Shown: positions 1 through 9,546, counted from the stretch's first letter. The stretch is DNA of 64,000 bases from Pseudomonas serbica (GCF_028823535.1 NZ_JAQIYM010000090.1:558001-622000); one strand, 5' to 3'. Numbers and translations: made by a program. The notes: a model not told the origin generated them from the letters alone.

Positions 1-2
1 AC

Positions 3-2597
3 TTCCTGATCGTTGCTGACTTTATCACCTGGGCCAAAAAGAACGACATCCCGGTAGGGCCAGGCCGTGGTTCGGGCGCCGGCTCCCTGGTGGCCTACGC
101 CCTAGGAATCACCGACCTTAACCCGATCCCCTATGCATTGCTGTTTGAGCGATTCCTTAACCCGGAACGGGTCTCGATGCCCGACTTCGACATCGACTTT
201 TGCATGGACAAGCGAGACAAGGTGATCGAATACGTAGCGGATGCGTATGGTCATCACGCCGTCAGTCAGATCATCACGTATGGCACCATGGCTGCGAAAA
301 GCGCCATCAAGCGGGTGACTAACGCGCTGGGCATGCCAGGGGGCCTGGGTAACAGCATGGCCAACCTAGTTCCCAAGGCGCCTGACATTACCCTTGAAAA
401 GGCTCTGAAGCTGGCGCCTGAGCTGAAGATCTTGATCGATACGGATCAGGACGCCCGCAGGATTTGGGATTATGCGGTGGCTGTTGAGGGTTTGTGCCTG
501 CAGACAGGTAAACATGCCGGTGGTGTTGTAATCGCACCGACCAAATTGACCGACTTCTCTCCTGTCTACTGCGACGCTGACGGTTCGAACCTGGTAACTC
601 AGTTCGACAAGGACGATGTGGAAGCAGCAGGTTTGGTGAAGTTTGACTTCTTGGGCCTGAAAAACCTGACGACCATCGATTATGCGGTGAAATCGATCAA
701 TGCTCGCCACCTGAAGGAGGGTAAGGCCCCTCTGAACATCGCCTTCATCCCATTGGACGACAAGCCGACCTACAAGCTGCTACAAAACGCCGAGACCACG
801 GCAGTGTTCCAGCTTGAGTCGAAGGGCATGAAGGAACTGGTCAAAAAACTAAAACCTGACTGCCTGGAAGACTTGATCGCACTGGTGGCCTTGTTCCGTC
901 CGGGCCCACTGCAATCGGGCATGGTCGACGACTTCGTAAACCGTAAGCACGGCAGGGCAGAAGTTACCTACCCGCATTCGTCTCTTGAGCCGGTATTGAA
1001 TAACACCTACGGCGTAATCGTGTACCAGGAACAGGTGATGCAGATCGCCCAGGTCATGGCCGGTTACACCCTCGGCGGCGCGGACATGCTGCGCCGAGCC
1101 ATGGGCAAGAAAAAACCCGAGGAAATGGCTAAACAGCGGCAGATCTTCGTCGACGGCTGCGTCAACAACAAGATTCCCGCCGAGCTGGCCGAATCCGTGT
1201 TCGACCTGATGGCGAAATTCGCCGAATACGGCTTCAACAAGTCTCACTCTGCCGCCTACGCGTTAATTGCTTACCAAACCGCCTACCTGAAAGCGAACTA
1301 CCCTGCCGACTTCATGGCGGCGGCACTGACCTGCGACATCGGCAACACCGATAAAATCGTCAAGCTGATCCACGAAACCCGCATGATGGGCCTGGAAGTC
1401 ACCCCACCTGATATCAACCACTCCAAGTGGGCCTTTACCCCGCACAACGGCAAAGTGCTGTACGGCATGGGCTCGGTGGACAGGCTGGGCGAAGTACCGA
1501 TCCTGGAAGTACTGAAGAACCGTGAACAAGTGGGCGAATTCGAAAACCTGGTCGACTTCCTCTACCGCGTCCCACTGCGCAAGAACGTGATCGAGTCCTG
1601 TATCAATGCGGGCATGTTCGACTTCAGCGGGATTGATCGGTCTGAACTGCTCGCGGTGTACCCGCTGGCGCTGGAAGCCGGCAAGCACCTGCGCAAGCAC
1701 CAAGGGCAGGGCATGTTATTTGATATGGAGATCCCGCCCGTCCCCCGTTTGACCGTGCCAGCGATGGAAATCAACATTCGTCTCGACGGTGAGCGCAAGG
1801 CCCTGGGCCTATACCTGACAGGCCACCCTTACGAGCAATATCGTCCGGCCCTGCGTCCAGCTCTGACCTGCAACCTATCGGATCTGGTTACCAACCTCGA
1901 AGATGAAACGGTCGAGCGCGAGGATCGCTACTACAACGTCACCGTAGCGGGCCTAATGACCGACTTCGACTGCCGGTCGAATACCAAGGGTACCTACGCC
2001 AGCTTCAAGCTCGACGATGGCACGGCCCGAATGGATTGCATGATTTATAACAAGGAGTTCAACGACTTCCAGGCCTTTTTGAATAACCATAACCTGGTGG
2101 TACTGCAGGGTCGGGTTAGATCCAACGAAAAAACCAAAAGCTTCAACCTGATCATCGATACGGTGCAGCCGCTGGACGCCTTTCTGGCCAACCAGAGCGG
2201 CAAGGTGGTCGTTAACCTCCCCGAAGGGGCTAGCGTTATACGCGAGATGGGCAAAGTGCACGGCTTGTCCTCCCTGAACGACGAAGGCACCATGCGCGTG
2301 TTCATCCAGGGCTTCGGAGAGGAAGAGGCAAATGAATTGCCGATCCCTCCGATCAGCGCTAATGGCCCGGCCATGCAAAAGCTGGTGAGCCTGTGGGGTG
2401 ACAATGTTAAGATCGAATACGTCAAGCAGTATGCCCGGAAAGTGGATTATCGGGTGGCGCGGGACACCGTACCGACGGCAGTGATCGATGACATGGATCA
2501 GCACCGGGCGGCACTGAGATTGGCGCTAGAAAAGGCTCTGAGCGCCGCTGAGGTTGCGATGACCGGATCGGAAGAGTCTGGGCCGACACCAGACTGA
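3..2597 (+). CDS. dnaE: DNA polymerase III alpha subunit (5' truncated by window)
   Basis: This is the replicative polymerase catalytic subunit of the C family. The frame is open from base 3, so the gene starts outside the window; the N-terminal PHP domain and part of the palm are missing here. About 864 residues are visible. The glycine-rich PVGPGRGSGAGS stretch leads into PDFDIDF (bases 180-200), which holds two of the catalytic aspartates known for DnaE. FRPGPLQSGM, YGFNKSHSAAYA and the late LGLYLTGHP motif follow, and then an OB-fold region (about bases 1930-2170). The C-terminus is divergent and short compared with the chromosomal enzyme. A plasmid-borne alpha subunit could support plasmid replication or translesion synthesis; which of these is inference. 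A terminator follows directly. Confidence 0.95.
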   Translation, partial: FLIVADFITWAKKNDIPVGPGRGSGAGSLVAYALGITDLNPIPYALLFERFLNPERVSMPDFDIDFCMDKRDKVIEYVADAYGHHAVSQIITYGTMAAKSAIKRVTNALGMPGGLGNSMANLVPKAPDITLEKALKLAPELKILIDTDQDARRIWDYAVAVEGLCLQTGKHAGGVVIAPTKLTDFSPVYCDADGSNLVTQFDKDDVEAAGLVKFDFLGLKNLTTIDYAVKSINARHLKEGKAPLNIAFIPLDDKPTYKLLQNAETTAVFQLESKGMKELVKKLKPDCLEDLIALVALFRPGPLQSGMVDDFVNRKHGRAEVTYPHSSLEPVLNNTYGVIVYQEQVMQIAQVMAGYTLGGADMLRRAMGKKKPEEMAKQRQIFVDGCVNNKIPAELAESVFDLMAKFAEYGFNKSHSAAYALIAYQTAYLKANYPADFMAAALTCDIGNTDKIVKLIHETRMMGLEVTPPDINHSKWAFTPHNGKVLYGMGSVDRLGEVPILEVLKNREQVGEFENLVDFLYRVPLRKNVIESCINAGMFDFSGIDRSELLAVYPLALEAGKHLRKHQGQGMLFDMEIPPVPRLTVPAMEINIRLDGERKALGLYLTGHPYEQYRPALRPALTCNLSDLVTNLEDETVEREDRYYNVTVAGLMTDFDCRSNTKGTYASFKLDDGTARMDCMIYNKEFNDFQAFLNNHNLVVLQGRVRSNEKTKSFNLIIDTVQPLDAFLANQSGKVVVNLPEGASVIREMGKVHGLSSLNDEGTMRVFIQGFGEEEANELPIPPISANGPAMQKLVSLWGDNVKIEYVKQYARKVDYRVARDTVPTAVIDDMDQHRAALRLALEKALSAAEVAMTGSEESGPTPD

Positions 2598-2609
2598 TCG
2601 AAGGCTATA

Positions 2610-2640
2610 GGGGGCTCAGGCGCTGTAACAGCCCCCTTTG
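2610..2640 (+). terminator. Rho-independent terminator after dnaE
   Basis: A 7-bp stem (GGGGGCT at 2610-2616, AGCCCCC at 2630-2636) is followed by TTTGTT, 13 bases after the dnaE stop codon. Confidence 0.75.
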
Positions 2641-2717
2641 TTCATCAACCCCCTGCAATACACAGGAGAATGCGCAGGCTGAGCTCCCAGGACGTGGTTC
2701 ACTAACGCTGACAATTT

Positions 2718-3326
2718 ATGTCTGATGTTAAGTGCGAAAGTACCGTTCCGTTGAACAATGAAGACAAACTGGCTTGGTGTCACGAAGGTGAACTTCGTGA
2801 AGACGCCTTCATTCAATTGATGAACCGCTGCACCTATCTGCAGGTGGAGTTAAACCCCCGCAAAGCGACTGACAAAAAAGCTCCGGACTTGGTAGTGCCC
2901 GGTTATGGCGAGTGCGACCTGAAGGCCGTACAGACGCCATTTTTTGTGAGTAGCCGCTGGGGTTTTGATCCTTATTACGCCATCACACTGAATCTGAAAG
3001 ATGTCATCCGCTACCGGAGTTTCTATCCCGACATGGGGATCTTCTTCTGGGTGCAATGGCCTGAAGGGATCAGCAAGGACGGGAAATTTGCGCCGCAACC
3101 CTACAAATGGGCCGTCTACTTCACCACCATGGGTGAGGTTCTGCGCATGATCGATCAGGGAATCGCCCACTGTCACAGCTATCAAAAACGCGCCGAGGAA
3201 AACACTGAAGAGTGGAAGAAAGAGCGGGGCATGACCAATGACGGTAATGCTGCGGCTAGTTACATTCTCGACACGCGTTGGATGACGCCCATTGCTGTCA
3301 CCAGCAAAGATCCACGCGCTGCTTAA
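2718..3326 (+). CDS. Possible PD-(D/E)XK nuclease-fold protein
   Basis: This is a 202-residue protein of unknown function. Residues around 52-66 read PDLVVPGYGECDLK, which fits the PD...(D/E)xK active-site pattern of the restriction-endonuclease-like fold. An upstream acidic helix (GELREDAF) could supply the usual first-helix glutamate. The following TPFF and aromatic-rich segments resemble strands and helices of phage proteins of this type. It has no signal peptide or membrane segment. No clear Shine-Dalgarno sequence precedes the ATG, so the start is uncertain. It lies between two terminators among replication genes, so a role in DNA processing is plausible but unproven. It could equally be a non-catalytic relative. 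Confidence 0.6.
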   Translation: MSDVKCESTVPLNNEDKLAWCHEGELREDAFIQLMNRCTYLQVELNPRKATDKKAPDLVVPGYGECDLKAVQTPFFVSSRWGFDPYYAITLNLKDVIRYRSFYPDMGIFFWVQWPEGISKDGKFAPQPYKWAVYFTTMGEVLRMIDQGIAHCHSYQKRAEENTEEWKKERGMTNDGNAAASYILDTRWMTPIAVTSKDPRAA

Positions 3327-3348
3327 CCCCCAAAACAATATCAATATA

Positions 3349-3377
3349 TTGACCGCCTTGCCGGCGCTGGGTATATT
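3349..3377 (+). promoter_or_regulatory. Sigma-70-type promoter for the HTH gene
   Basis: TTGACC (3349-3354), a 17-base spacer and TATATT (3372-3377) stand 60 bases before the next start codon. Downstream, 3409-3427 carries an A/T-rich leader ending in AAGAGG, a form that recurs before other genes in the window. Confidence 0.7.
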
Positions 3378-3436
3378 CCTCCATAACTGGAAGAAATCCA
3401 GCGCCACATAATAATAAAAATAAGAGGCGTAGCCCC

Positions 3437-4525
3437 ATGAAGATCTTCGGTGACGAGATCAGGGCGCTTATTGCGGCAGCATATCCCGCAAATGAGCTCC
3501 GTGTGCGAGACATGAACATCACCTTGAGGTTGTATGGCTGGGATGGCGGCGGTGGCTGCAGTCTTCAGCAAGCCGGTGACGAGTTTGGACTGACCCGCGA
3601 ACGTGTTCGTCAAATCTCCAAAGCCTTTGCCAGTGAACTGACCCCCTTCGCGCACCAGCACCTGACCACCGTGCAACACCTGGTCACTGAAATCGCCCAA
3701 CTGGCACCAGCCAGTGCCAATCGCATCGAATCCGTGCTGAAAGATAATGGCCTTGGCCCTGATCGACTGGAAGGCGTGCTCAAAGCCGCCTCGCTATTCT
3801 TTGACGGTCACAAGGCCATCCGAGTAGTGCAGGAAGCTGAAGCTCGACTGGTCATCTTTCCGTCAATGGAAGGCTTGTCCCTGAAGATTAATGCCCATGC
3901 ACAGAAAGCCTGCACCCATTTAGGCGCTGTTCATATCGAGTCGCTGTTATACCTCGTGCCAGGCTTACCGACTGAAAAGGGTCTTTCATTCATCCGTGAC
4001 GTCTTGGCGGAGCGGTCTGACACCGTGTGGCTCGATCCTGATCAAACCTGGGCCTGGCTTAAGAAAGCCCCGCGTAACCGCCTGATCACCTGCTTACACA
4101 AAATGCTGAGCGTGTTCAGCAGCACCACCGTCGAATCGGTGGTCGCCGGCACCAACCGGTATTTCCGCAAGACCAAGGAGGAGGGCACCGAGAGCCCGAC
4201 AGTCTTGACGGCGCCAGTCGAGGTCATCCAGGCATTGATCAATCACTGGGGACAGGCGAGCTGCTCAGAAGAAGGCCGAGTGCGTAAAACACCACGCTTC
4301 AAATCCAAAGCCAAGCTCACCGAGTTCGAGAAAGGCATTGTCGAAATGATCTGGGCCACGCCCGAGAAAATCTGCCGCGAAAAGACACTGGAAAACGCGC
4401 TGGTGCCACTGGTAGGTGATAAAGCCCACCCGAAAAAGCACAGCTTCTCCAATGCTTTGAACTATTCACCGTTGATTGCCAAGGGCACTCATCGCGGCGA
4501 GTACATCGCAAACGGCGTAGTTTGA
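3437..4525 (+). CDS. Protein with N-terminal sigma-region-4-like HTH
   Basis: This is a 362-residue protein. Residues about 20-60 contain LRLYGWDGGGG, then SLQQAGDEFGLTRERVRQI, which closely follows the region 4.2 helix-turn-helix of sigma-70 factors (the TRERxRQI recognition helix). There is no region 2, so it should not be a complete sigma factor. The remaining 300 residues are helix-rich and unrecognised, with a basic C-terminal part. AGAGG precedes the ATG by 9 bases. A dedicated promoter and terminator make it a single-gene unit. A DNA-binding regulator or a nucleic-acid enzyme that uses a sigma-like HTH are the main possibilities; the function is unknown. Confidence 0.75.
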   Translation: MKIFGDEIRALIAAAYPANELRVRDMNITLRLYGWDGGGGCSLQQAGDEFGLTRERVRQISKAFASELTPFAHQHLTTVQHLVTEIAQLAPASANRIESVLKDNGLGPDRLEGVLKAASLFFDGHKAIRVVQEAEARLVIFPSMEGLSLKINAHAQKACTHLGAVHIESLLYLVPGLPTEKGLSFIRDVLAERSDTVWLDPDQTWAWLKKAPRNRLITCLHKMLSVFSSTTVESVVAGTNRYFRKTKEEGTESPTVLTAPVEVIQALINHWGQASCSEEGRVRKTPRFKSKAKLTEFEKGIVEMIWATPEKICREKTLENALVPLVGDKAHPKKHSFSNALNYSPLIAKGTHRGEYIANGVV

Positions 4526-4535
4526 CCACAAAAAT

Positions 4536-4560
4536 GGGGAGCCTAAAGGCTCCCCTTGTT
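4536..4560. terminator. Bidirectional terminator
   Basis: GGGGAGCC (4536-4543), loop TAAA, GGCTCCCC (4548-4555) and TTGTT. An A-run on the left gives a U-tract in the opposite direction, so it can serve both convergent genes. Confidence 0.8.
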
Positions 4561-4595
4561 CAGCCCAGCCACGGCTGGGAGTACCGATCCTCTCC

Positions 4596-5024
4596 TCAAG
4601 CAAACGCCAGCGCCCTGATCAGTTTCTCCTCCTCTGTGTCCTGACGTGGCCCTAGCGCCGCAACTTTGTATTCCACCTGCGCCATCAAGGCACGAAGTCC
4701 GAACGGATTCGGGTGCGCATCCACGGCTTCGCTCAAATGCTCGAGCATCGTGCACAAACGACCATCTTTGAGATGAATCAGCGTCTGGAGCGCACGCTTT
4801 ACTGTACGCTGGGTCACTTTGCAGTCATTCGCCGACCAATCCAGTTCGGAGCAAACCGATCTGAGCTGCAGGTCATCGATTTCGTCCCACATCTTCGCGA
4901 TTTCGAAGGTGTAGTTGGCGTGGTAAAGCTCCGACCAGGTAGAGGCGTCACCCGAGTTTAGGCGGCAGTAACGCTCGACCCAGGGTTGAACGAGCGATTG
5001 TGTAGAGAAGCTAGAGAGATCCAT
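4596..5024 (-). CDS. Hypothetical protein, 142 aa
   Basis: This is a small soluble, helix-rich acidic protein rich in Leu, Glu and Asp, with no motif I recognise. It has no signal peptide or transmembrane segment. It runs leftward, divergent from dnaG, and shares with it a compact promoter region carrying a strong leftward TTGACA-17-TAGGAT promoter. It ends just before the bidirectional terminator. No strong Shine-Dalgarno sequence is visible before the ATG. Reading-frame length, promoter and terminator together support a real gene; the function is unknown. Confidence 0.65.
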   Translation of the reverse strand: MDLSSFSTQSLVQPWVERYCRLNSGDASTWSELYHANYTFEIAKMWDEIDDLQLRSVCSELDWSANDCKVTQRTVKRALQTLIHLKDGRLCTMLEHLSEAVDAHPNPFGLRALMAQVEYKVAALGPRQDTEEEKLIRALAFA

Positions 5025-5133
5025 CAGTAATCATCCAGAAATCGGGAGAACGGTAGGTCTTTTGCGGCTTTATTGCCTGGCCATGCCGGGTATCAACCCT
5101 GGCGAACTTACCGAAGAAATGTCGAGGACGCGC

Positions 5134-5173
5134 ATCCTATGCAGTAGACTGGATGATGTCAATACAGTATAAA
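5134..5173. promoter_or_regulatory. Overlapping divergent promoters with TGTCAATACA half-site
   Basis: Leftward: TTGACA (complement of 5157-5162), 17-base spacer, TAGGAT (complement of 5134-5139). Rightward: TAGACT (5145-5150), 17-base spacer, TATAAA (5168-5173), facing dnaG. The two overlap, so polymerase binding should be mutually exclusive. The TGATGTCAATACA segment also occurs at 42579-42591. Confidence 0.65.
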
Positions 5174-5206
5174 TGTTGTCCATTTTTACAAATTGAGCTG
5201 CACGTG

Positions 5207-7069
5207 ATGAGTGACAAAGGCCTATTAACGATACCGCAAAACGTTATCGATAAATGTATCGACCAAGTCGACATCCTGGAGATCGTCCAGGCCGACGTGA
5301 AGCTCAAGAAGTCCGGTCGCGACTACGTTGGCCTTTGCCCCTTCCACAAAGAGCGCTCACCCTCCTTTTCGGTTTCACCGGAGAAGCAGTTTTTCTATTG
5401 CTTTGGTTGCGGGGCAGGGGGCAATGCACTCGAGTTCATGAAGAATTTTCACAACCGATCCTTCATCTCGGTGATTCAAGAGTTTGCCGACATTGCCCGC
5501 GAGGATCTCACTCCCTACCTGATGAGCTCGCAGCAGGACAAACGGGCGATCAACCTGCTACCGGCGCTACAGGCCGCCAACGATCTGTTTGCCAATGGCT
5601 TGAATGACACCGTTGACAACCCAAAGGCTGAATTTGCACTGCAGTACCTGGACAGCCGTAAGGTTTCAGCCGAACTGATTCAACGATTCTCCCTCGGTTA
5701 TGCCGGCTACGGGCCAAAGATTGTTGAGTTGCTTTCAGACCACCTGACTGCCCTGCTGGAGGCTGGGGTCTTTGGCCAGAAAGACCATGGCCCGTACTCC
5801 ATGTTCCGCAACCGGCTCATGCTGCCGATCCGTGACATCAAAGGCAAAGTGGTCGCCATGTCCGGAAGGGCTCTGGATCCCGAGGATGAGCCGAAGTACC
5901 TGAACAGCAAGGAAAGCTCCGCTTTTACGAAAACAAACCTGCTGTACGGCTTCTACGAGTCCCTGAAGGCCTTCGGGCCGAACTTTGTCGATCAAATCTA
6001 TGTCGTTGAAGGACAGTTCGACGTTATCGCGCACCATATGATTGAAAAGCCTGCGGCGGGCGCGCTGGGCTCATCGATCTCCATTCAGCAGTTGCGCCTA
6101 TTGCGGCGCCACACCCGGCACGTCACCTTTGTGTTTGACGGCGACTCTGCGGGCCTCAAGGCATTGGTGAGCACCGGCATCTTATTGCTCGAAAGCTTGA
6201 CCGACTACGACGTGACCTATGACATGGTGATCCTGGACAAAGGCGACGATCCCCACTCGCTGATCACCACCGTTCCGGATGTGTACCTGGCCAAGCTTGA
6301 AGACCGCCAACCGTGGCTGGATGCGCTGCTGGACAATCTCGACGCGAGCCCCCACCTGGCGACCCAGGAAGGGCGCATGGCCTATGCCAACGAGGCTATT
6401 GAGCTGATTCAACAAGCCCGCGACCCCCTGCTGCGCTACCAGACCTTGGAAAAAGTGGCTGAAAAGACCGGTTTCCCGGTGAAAGCACTGGAAGAGAAAC
6501 TGGAAGCGATGCCGTTGCCGCGTTCTGGGCATGCCAAGAGCAAGGTGACACCGACGAAATCCATGAACGAGGCCGCCATTCGCCTGACCCGTATGCTCTG
6601 GGACAATCCATCCCTGAGCAAGCTGATTACCGAGCCGGTGCTCTGGATCCACCATGGCGACGAACTGGTGTCCCTATTGGGCTCGTGGGCACAACAGCAT
6701 CAAGCCGGCGAACTTGATGCCAGCCTGACACCTGAAGACCAGGAGAAACTGGATCGGCCAGGTGACTGGAGCAAAAATGTGGCACAACACCGGCGATACC
6801 GTGGCGGCGCTGCTGCACTGGGGCGCATGCTGTCTGAGCTCCCGTCTCACTACATGGAACAATTGATGCGGGGAGAGCCTGAGGCCGTAGAGTCCACGGC
6901 GGTTAGCCTCAGTTGGCACATCACGGGCATCTGCGCTCGCAAGGTCATGGTGGAGCTATCCAGCAAGGCAGGGCAAGGCACCATGACGGATGAAGACCGG
7001 ACGAACTTCGCGAACCTGGTAACGATCAACCGCAACGCAATGAATCGCTCGAAGTCAATTGATACTTAA
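5207..7069 (+). CDS. dnaG: DNA primase DnaG
   Basis: The enzyme synthesises RNA primers for lagging-strand replication. The ATG at 5207 is chosen over an ATG 54 bases upstream because it begins the conserved N-terminus. A CHC2 zinc-binding domain shows C44, H47, C65 and C68, very near E. coli spacing. The catalytic core contains LMLPIRDIKGKVVAMSGR, the TOPRIM motif VEGQFDV (about residue 267) and FDGDSAG (about 310). A C-terminal helicase-interaction-like region follows, giving 620 residues in all. Its presence beside dnaE and helicases suggests the plasmid brings part of its own replication machinery. The N-terminal zinc domain and TOPRIM are intact, so it is predicted active. Confidence 0.95.
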   Translation: MSDKGLLTIPQNVIDKCIDQVDILEIVQADVKLKKSGRDYVGLCPFHKERSPSFSVSPEKQFFYCFGCGAGGNALEFMKNFHNRSFISVIQEFADIAREDLTPYLMSSQQDKRAINLLPALQAANDLFANGLNDTVDNPKAEFALQYLDSRKVSAELIQRFSLGYAGYGPKIVELLSDHLTALLEAGVFGQKDHGPYSMFRNRLMLPIRDIKGKVVAMSGRALDPEDEPKYLNSKESSAFTKTNLLYGFYESLKAFGPNFVDQIYVVEGQFDVIAHHMIEKPAAGALGSSISIQQLRLLRRHTRHVTFVFDGDSAGLKALVSTGILLLESLTDYDVTYDMVILDKGDDPHSLITTVPDVYLAKLEDRQPWLDALLDNLDASPHLATQEGRMAYANEAIELIQQARDPLLRYQTLEKVAEKTGFPVKALEEKLEAMPLPRSGHAKSKVTPTKSMNEAAIRLTRMLWDNPSLSKLITEPVLWIHHGDELVSLLGSWAQQHQAGELDASLTPEDQEKLDRPGDWSKNVAQHRRYRGGAAALGRMLSELPSHYMEQLMRGEPEAVESTAVSLSWHITGICARKVMVELSSKAGQGTMTDEDRTNFANLVTINRNAMNRSKSIDT

Positions 7070-7117
7070 TGTTTGCTCATTTGGTAGACTGCGGGAACAA
7101 CGAACAAGGATTTCACT

Positions 7118-9442
7118 ATGTCGGTAGATTTCAACGCCAATTTGCTTTCACGCCTATTCAAACTGGACATCGAAAAGCCGACGGATCTGCTTTATCGCCT
7201 GCCGAACAGTTATGACAACTTCACAGTACCGCTGAAGAACGTCTCCACCATCTTGAAGATGCAGAAAGGCGCGTCGTTCTACGCAACGTTGCGCCTGGAC
7301 AGTGTCACCATCAAGACCAAGGAGGAGGTTATCGCCACCAAGAAGGCGAGGGGCGAAACGCCTGATAAGAACACCAGGGGTTATGCCATCGTCGAGCTCA
7401 GTGATGGTCTGACCAAGACCAGCGCCTTCATCTTCGGCCCTACCGAGCCGTGGGCGCAGCTGAAGAGCTATCAGCTCGGTAAAGTGGTGCACGTCTGCGG
7501 AAAGATTGGCTTTAAAGACGGCTACACCAACCTCAATAACCTCGAAGTTGTGCCACCGGGAGATCGCAACCGAATTGTGGCCCGGTACAACGGCAGGGAA
7601 AAGGTGATCACGCCGGCCAAGGTCGCCGATTGCACCCGTTCCGTCCTGGCCTCAAATGATTGCGTAGCCGAAGTGGTCAGTGAAATCGTTGAGCGCTTCG
7701 ATGAGGATGAAAGAAGCATTATTCGGATCTGCAACCTCGGTTATGGCTCGTTAAACGAGGTGATTCTGGCCCTCCACGAGCCAAAAAGTGTGGAAGATCT
7801 TGAAAAGGCGCTGAAGGCCGCCCGGAAACTCAACGCTTACTACGAGATCCGCAAGGCGCTCAATGCCACCGAACGCAAGCCGTGCCCGGAGGCAGCGATC
7901 CCTGTCGACCGCACCCTGATTGCCAAACTGGTGAAAGATCACCCATTTACGCCAACCAAAGATCAGCGTGCGGCCATCTGGGACATTATCCAGAACCTGG
8001 CCGAGCACAAACCCATGGACAGGCTGTTGTCCGCCGACGTGGGTAACGGTAAGACCATGGCGTATGGTATTCCGGCTGCGTACATGTGCTCCAAGGGCAA
8101 GAACACTGTGGTGCTGTTGCCGACCGAACCGCTGGCCGGCCAGGTGGCTGCAAACATTCAAGGCTGGTACCCGGACATCAAGGTGCACCTGGTCACTGCA
8201 GGCTTCAGCGATGAAGTGAAGCAGGGGGACATGCTGGTCGGCACAACAGCGGTCATTACCTGGCTGAAAAACCACCCTGAGTGGATCCCAGACTTCGCCA
8301 TCACTGACGAACAACAAAAAATGGGTACCGGCCAGCGCGACGCCATGACCCATCCACGCACCCACGTGCTGGAGGCGACCGCCACACCAATCCCGCGCAC
8401 CATGGCGCAAACGCAGTTTGGCAGCAAATCCGTGTCCTTCATCGATGACTGCCCGGTGGTCAAGTCGATCAAGACCAAATTGATCGGCAATGGCAAGGAC
8501 GACCGACTCGAGGCCCTAAAAACCCTCAAGGGCTGGGTCAAGCAGGGCCGTCGCGTGGCGGTTATCTACCCGCTAGTGGCGGAGCAGCAAGCTTACGTCT
8601 TCCACATCAAAGCCGAGACACAGAAAGAGGCCGAGAAGATCGCCAAGCTGCTGAAGGCCAGTGGGGTCTCGGTACAGAGCGTAAAACCGCTGGCAGAGGC
8701 CACAGAGCTCCTCAACGAGCTCGATAACACCGCCTCCGACGGTTTCATTGCAGTTGTTCACGGCGAAGAACTCGAATTTGCCCGCCTGCAAAAGAAATAC
8801 AACAAGTACATGGGCGACCATGCCTTGAATTGCCGCTACTTGGGTTCCCAACTGGATGATGACCTCAGCCGGAAGAACCGCACCACGATTGAAAGCGCTG
8901 CGCAGGGCTGGGAAAAGATCTACCCAGGACGCATCGCGGTCATTCACGGGCGTTCGCACAGAACCAAGAAAGGCGAAATCATTGAATTTATGAACAATGG
9001 CGGCGCAGACGTTCTCTTATCGACCACACTTATTGAAATCGGTGTCGACGTTAAAGACCTTAACTGCGTCATGGTGGTAGGCGCCGACAGGATGGGGGCC
9101 TTTACCTTGCACCAACTGCGCGGTCGGATTGCCCGAAACGGCGGTACCGGTGATTTCATCATGATGGCCGGGTCGGCATTTAACGATATTGATCCGATTG
9201 CCAAGGCGCGAATGGAATTGCTTGTTAAATACACACGTGGATCCGATATTGCCCAGTACGACATGGAGCAGCGTGGATTCGGTAACCTGGCGGCAGGCGG
9301 CCAGGCGCAGAAAGGCTTCGATGACGGCCTGTTCCCTGGGCTTAAGGTCTCAACCGCCGAGATAGAGAGCTTCCTGGTGGAGGTGGCGCAAGCCATGAAG
9401 GCAGAGCGGGAGGCCGGGCTCGGTTTGTCATTATCCGCGTAA
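7118..9442 (+). CDS. RecG-like superfamily 2 DNA helicase
   Basis: The order of domains follows RecG, the branched-DNA helicase that reverses stalled forks: an OB-like wedge region (about 90-170), then two helicase lobes. Walker A is ADVGNGKT (about 306-313) and motif II is DEQQ (about 397-400), where RecG normally has DEQH. TATPIPRT follows (about 421-428). The second lobe has VIHGR (about 608) and LHQLRGRIARNG (about 663-674). Between the YPLV segment and the HGR motif lies an extra stretch of roughly 95 residues absent from ordinary RecG. It starts 48 bases after dnaG, so it is probably cotranscribed. A strong terminator follows. It may be a plasmid-specific RecG relative; substrate is unknown. 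Confidence 0.85.
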   Translation: MSVDFNANLLSRLFKLDIEKPTDLLYRLPNSYDNFTVPLKNVSTILKMQKGASFYATLRLDSVTIKTKEEVIATKKARGETPDKNTRGYAIVELSDGLTKTSAFIFGPTEPWAQLKSYQLGKVVHVCGKIGFKDGYTNLNNLEVVPPGDRNRIVARYNGREKVITPAKVADCTRSVLASNDCVAEVVSEIVERFDEDERSIIRICNLGYGSLNEVILALHEPKSVEDLEKALKAARKLNAYYEIRKALNATERKPCPEAAIPVDRTLIAKLVKDHPFTPTKDQRAAIWDIIQNLAEHKPMDRLLSADVGNGKTMAYGIPAAYMCSKGKNTVVLLPTEPLAGQVAANIQGWYPDIKVHLVTAGFSDEVKQGDMLVGTTAVITWLKNHPEWIPDFAITDEQQKMGTGQRDAMTHPRTHVLEATATPIPRTMAQTQFGSKSVSFIDDCPVVKSIKTKLIGNGKDDRLEALKTLKGWVKQGRRVAVIYPLVAEQQAYVFHIKAETQKEAEKIAKLLKASGVSVQSVKPLAEATELLNELDNTASDGFIAVVHGEELEFARLQKKYNKYMGDHALNCRYLGSQLDDDLSRKNRTTIESAAQGWEKIYPGRIAVIHGRSHRTKKGEIIEFMNNGGADVLLSTTLIEIGVDVKDLNCVMVVGADRMGAFTLHQLRGRIARNGGTGDFIMMAGSAFNDIDPIAKARMELLVKYTRGSDIAQYDMEQRGFGNLAAGGQAQKGFDDGLFPGLKVSTAEIESFLVEVAQAMKAEREAGLGLSLSA

Positions 9443-9514
9443 TGTCCTGATGGTTTGTAGGCAATACAAAACAAACATTTAGCATTCGGACACAATCGTT
9501 AACATTTGCCATGA

Positions 9515-9546
9515 AATGCCTGTATGAATGTACAGGCATTTTTTTT
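9515..9546 (+). terminator. Strong rho-independent terminator after recG-like gene
   Basis: AATGCCTGTA (9515-9524), loop TGAATG, TACAGGCATT (9531-9540), then a run of T residues. Confidence 0.9.

Noticed and set aside
1..90. GTG at 90 as the true dnaE start
   Set aside because: The frame is open upstream and continues the conserved DnaE sequence, so the gene is cut by the window rather than starting here.
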